Shown: positions 63,426 to 64,000 of the stretch, in pieces | Layout of the letters: every line of letters starts with the position of its first letter | Numbering within the stretch: position 1 is the stretch's first letter | Source of the DNA: AP-15 sp963777435 | GTDB lineage: Bacteria > Pseudomonadota > Alphaproteobacteria > ATCC43930 > CGMCC-115725 | Reading direction: 5' to 3' | DNA length: 64,000 nucleotides | Assembly (NCBI GenBank): GCA_963777435.1 | Contig: CAVZQT010000002.1 | Span: forward strand, 434,001-498,000 | Made by a program: the position numbers and the translations under genes | Notes under the pieces: model-generated | Told to the model about the DNA's origin: nothing | What the model saw: the letters and a program-made list of their open reading frames with translations, nothing else | The model's database searches: none

Positions 63426-64000
63426 GCCTTGGCCTCCCAATCGCCCGATCGGCCGCCGGATTTGCGCAACAAGCGCAGATCGGTGACGACCATGCCGCGA
63501 TCAACCGCTTTGCACATATCGTAGATCGTCAGCGCCGCAATGCTGGCCGCCGTCAGCGCTTCCATCTCAACCCCGGTTCTCCCGCGCAGGCGGCAAGTGG
63601 CGGTGATCTCGACCGCGCTCTTTTCCGGCGCGCAGACGAGATCGACCTCCACCGAGGTCAACGCCAGCGGATGACATAGCGGGATCAACTCGGCGGTGCG
63701 TTTGGCAGCCATGATCCCTGCCAGTCTCGCCACCGCGAGCACATCGCCTTTCGCGACGTCGCCGGTTCGGATCCGCTCCAGAGTTTCCGGCCGCATAACA
63801 ACCCGCGCGCCGGCTATGGCGAGGCGATCGGTTTCGTCCTTGTCCGAGACATCGACCATGCGGGCGCGGCCCTGCGCATCGAGATGCGTGAATTCGGGCA
63901 GGCCGAGCAAATGGCGCGTCGCTGCGGTCACATCCGGCTCGCGCATCAAGGTCTCGCCGACGAGAAAACATTTCGCGCCGGCCGCGGCCAGCCGCTCGAG
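63422..64000 (-). CDS. moaC: TrpC C-terminus continuing in frame into MoaC (partial at window edge)
   Basis: The MoaC part (cyclic pyranopterin monophosphate synthase) reads THLDAQGRARMVDVSDKDET, LIPLCHPLALTSVEVDL and YDMCKAVDRGMVVTDLRL, with the catalytic Lys in MCKAVDRG. Upstream in the same frame, with no stop, lies LERLAAAGAKCFLVGETLMR followed by EPDVTAATRHLLG. This is the usual C-terminus of indole-3-glycerol-phosphate synthase (TrpC). The join is HLLG-LPEFTHLD. A CTG stands where an ATG would start a separate MoaC (CTGCCCGAATTC). Either the two are fused or MoaC uses CTG or an internal start. The frame is open to the edge. Confidence 0.85.
   Translation of the reverse strand, partial: LERLAAAGAKCFLVGETLMREPDVTAATRHLLGLPEFTHLDAQGRARMVDVSDKDETDRLAIAGARVVMRPETLERIRTGDVAKGDVLAVARLAGIMAAKRTAELIPLCHPLALTSVEVDLVCAPEKSAVEITATCRLRGRTGVEMEALTAASIAALTIYDMCKAVDRGMVVTDLRLLRKSGGRSGDWEAKA

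Overview
The window looks like a chromosomal stretch of a GC-rich alphaproteobacterium, probably Hyphomicrobiales/Bradyrhizobium-like or Rhodospirillales; the order is uncertain. The signs are the trpC-moaC-moeA-lexA gene order at the right end, an alphaproteobacterial SOS box (GTTC-N7-GTTC) in front of lexA, and a large branched-chain-type ABC transporter operon. No complete RNA gene and no CRISPR array was seen.

Layout. 1-7.9 kb is a mobile-element graveyard. Two inverted copies of a dead IS6-type element share a 593-bp identical stretch. They bracket an istB remnant split by an IS630-type element, plus a ketone-body/PHB operon (bdhA, adc, a frameshifted patatin). Integrase, IS256, IS66 and tRNA 3'-end scraps follow. 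8-25 kb holds acyl-CoA and xenobiotic-type catabolism: a frameshifted NDP-forming acyl-CoA synthetase, a thiolase-fold protein with its DUF35 zinc-ribbon partner, a ThDP enzyme, a Baeyer-Villiger-type monooxygenase, an amidohydrolase, a truncated CoA-transferase and an atypical SDR. It is interrupted by a lower-GC two-gene accessory module (DUF4238 protein plus a 471-aa membrane-anchored protein) and by two copies of a ~130-bp inverted-repeat element. 25.6-36.4 kb carries a beta-propeller protein, nitroreductase, MFS exporter, MarC, an AbgT transporter with an M20 peptidase (and a second, broken AbgT copy), a lipoprotein and an outer-membrane protein. 36.4-39.2 kb encodes arginine deiminase and its antiporter. 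39.4-41.8 kb is a run of five small envelope/stress-type proteins. 42-44 kb has an AraC regulator with a stop codon and a MarR regulator. 44.1-52.3 kb is one long minus-strand operon livG-acyl-CoA ligase-livH-livM-SBP-livF-nrtS-asparaginase. 52.5-59.5 kb has a COG0523 GTPase, a multiply frameshifted GH13 gene, cfa, a frameshifted mandelate-racemase-family gene and a PEP-CTERM metalloprotease. 59.8-64 kb has sodB, a squalene/phytoene-synthase-family gene, lexA, moeA and moaC; moaC is in frame with the end of trpC.

Many otherwise complete genes carry a single one-base frameshift, several in short homopolymer runs. This means either recent decay or uncorrected sequencing error, and it should be settled before any of these genes is called dead. 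The most novel-looking items are the DUF4238/471-aa module, the inverted IS6 pair around the ketone-body operon, the in-frame TrpC-MoaC junction and the 130-bp palindromic-ended repeat.
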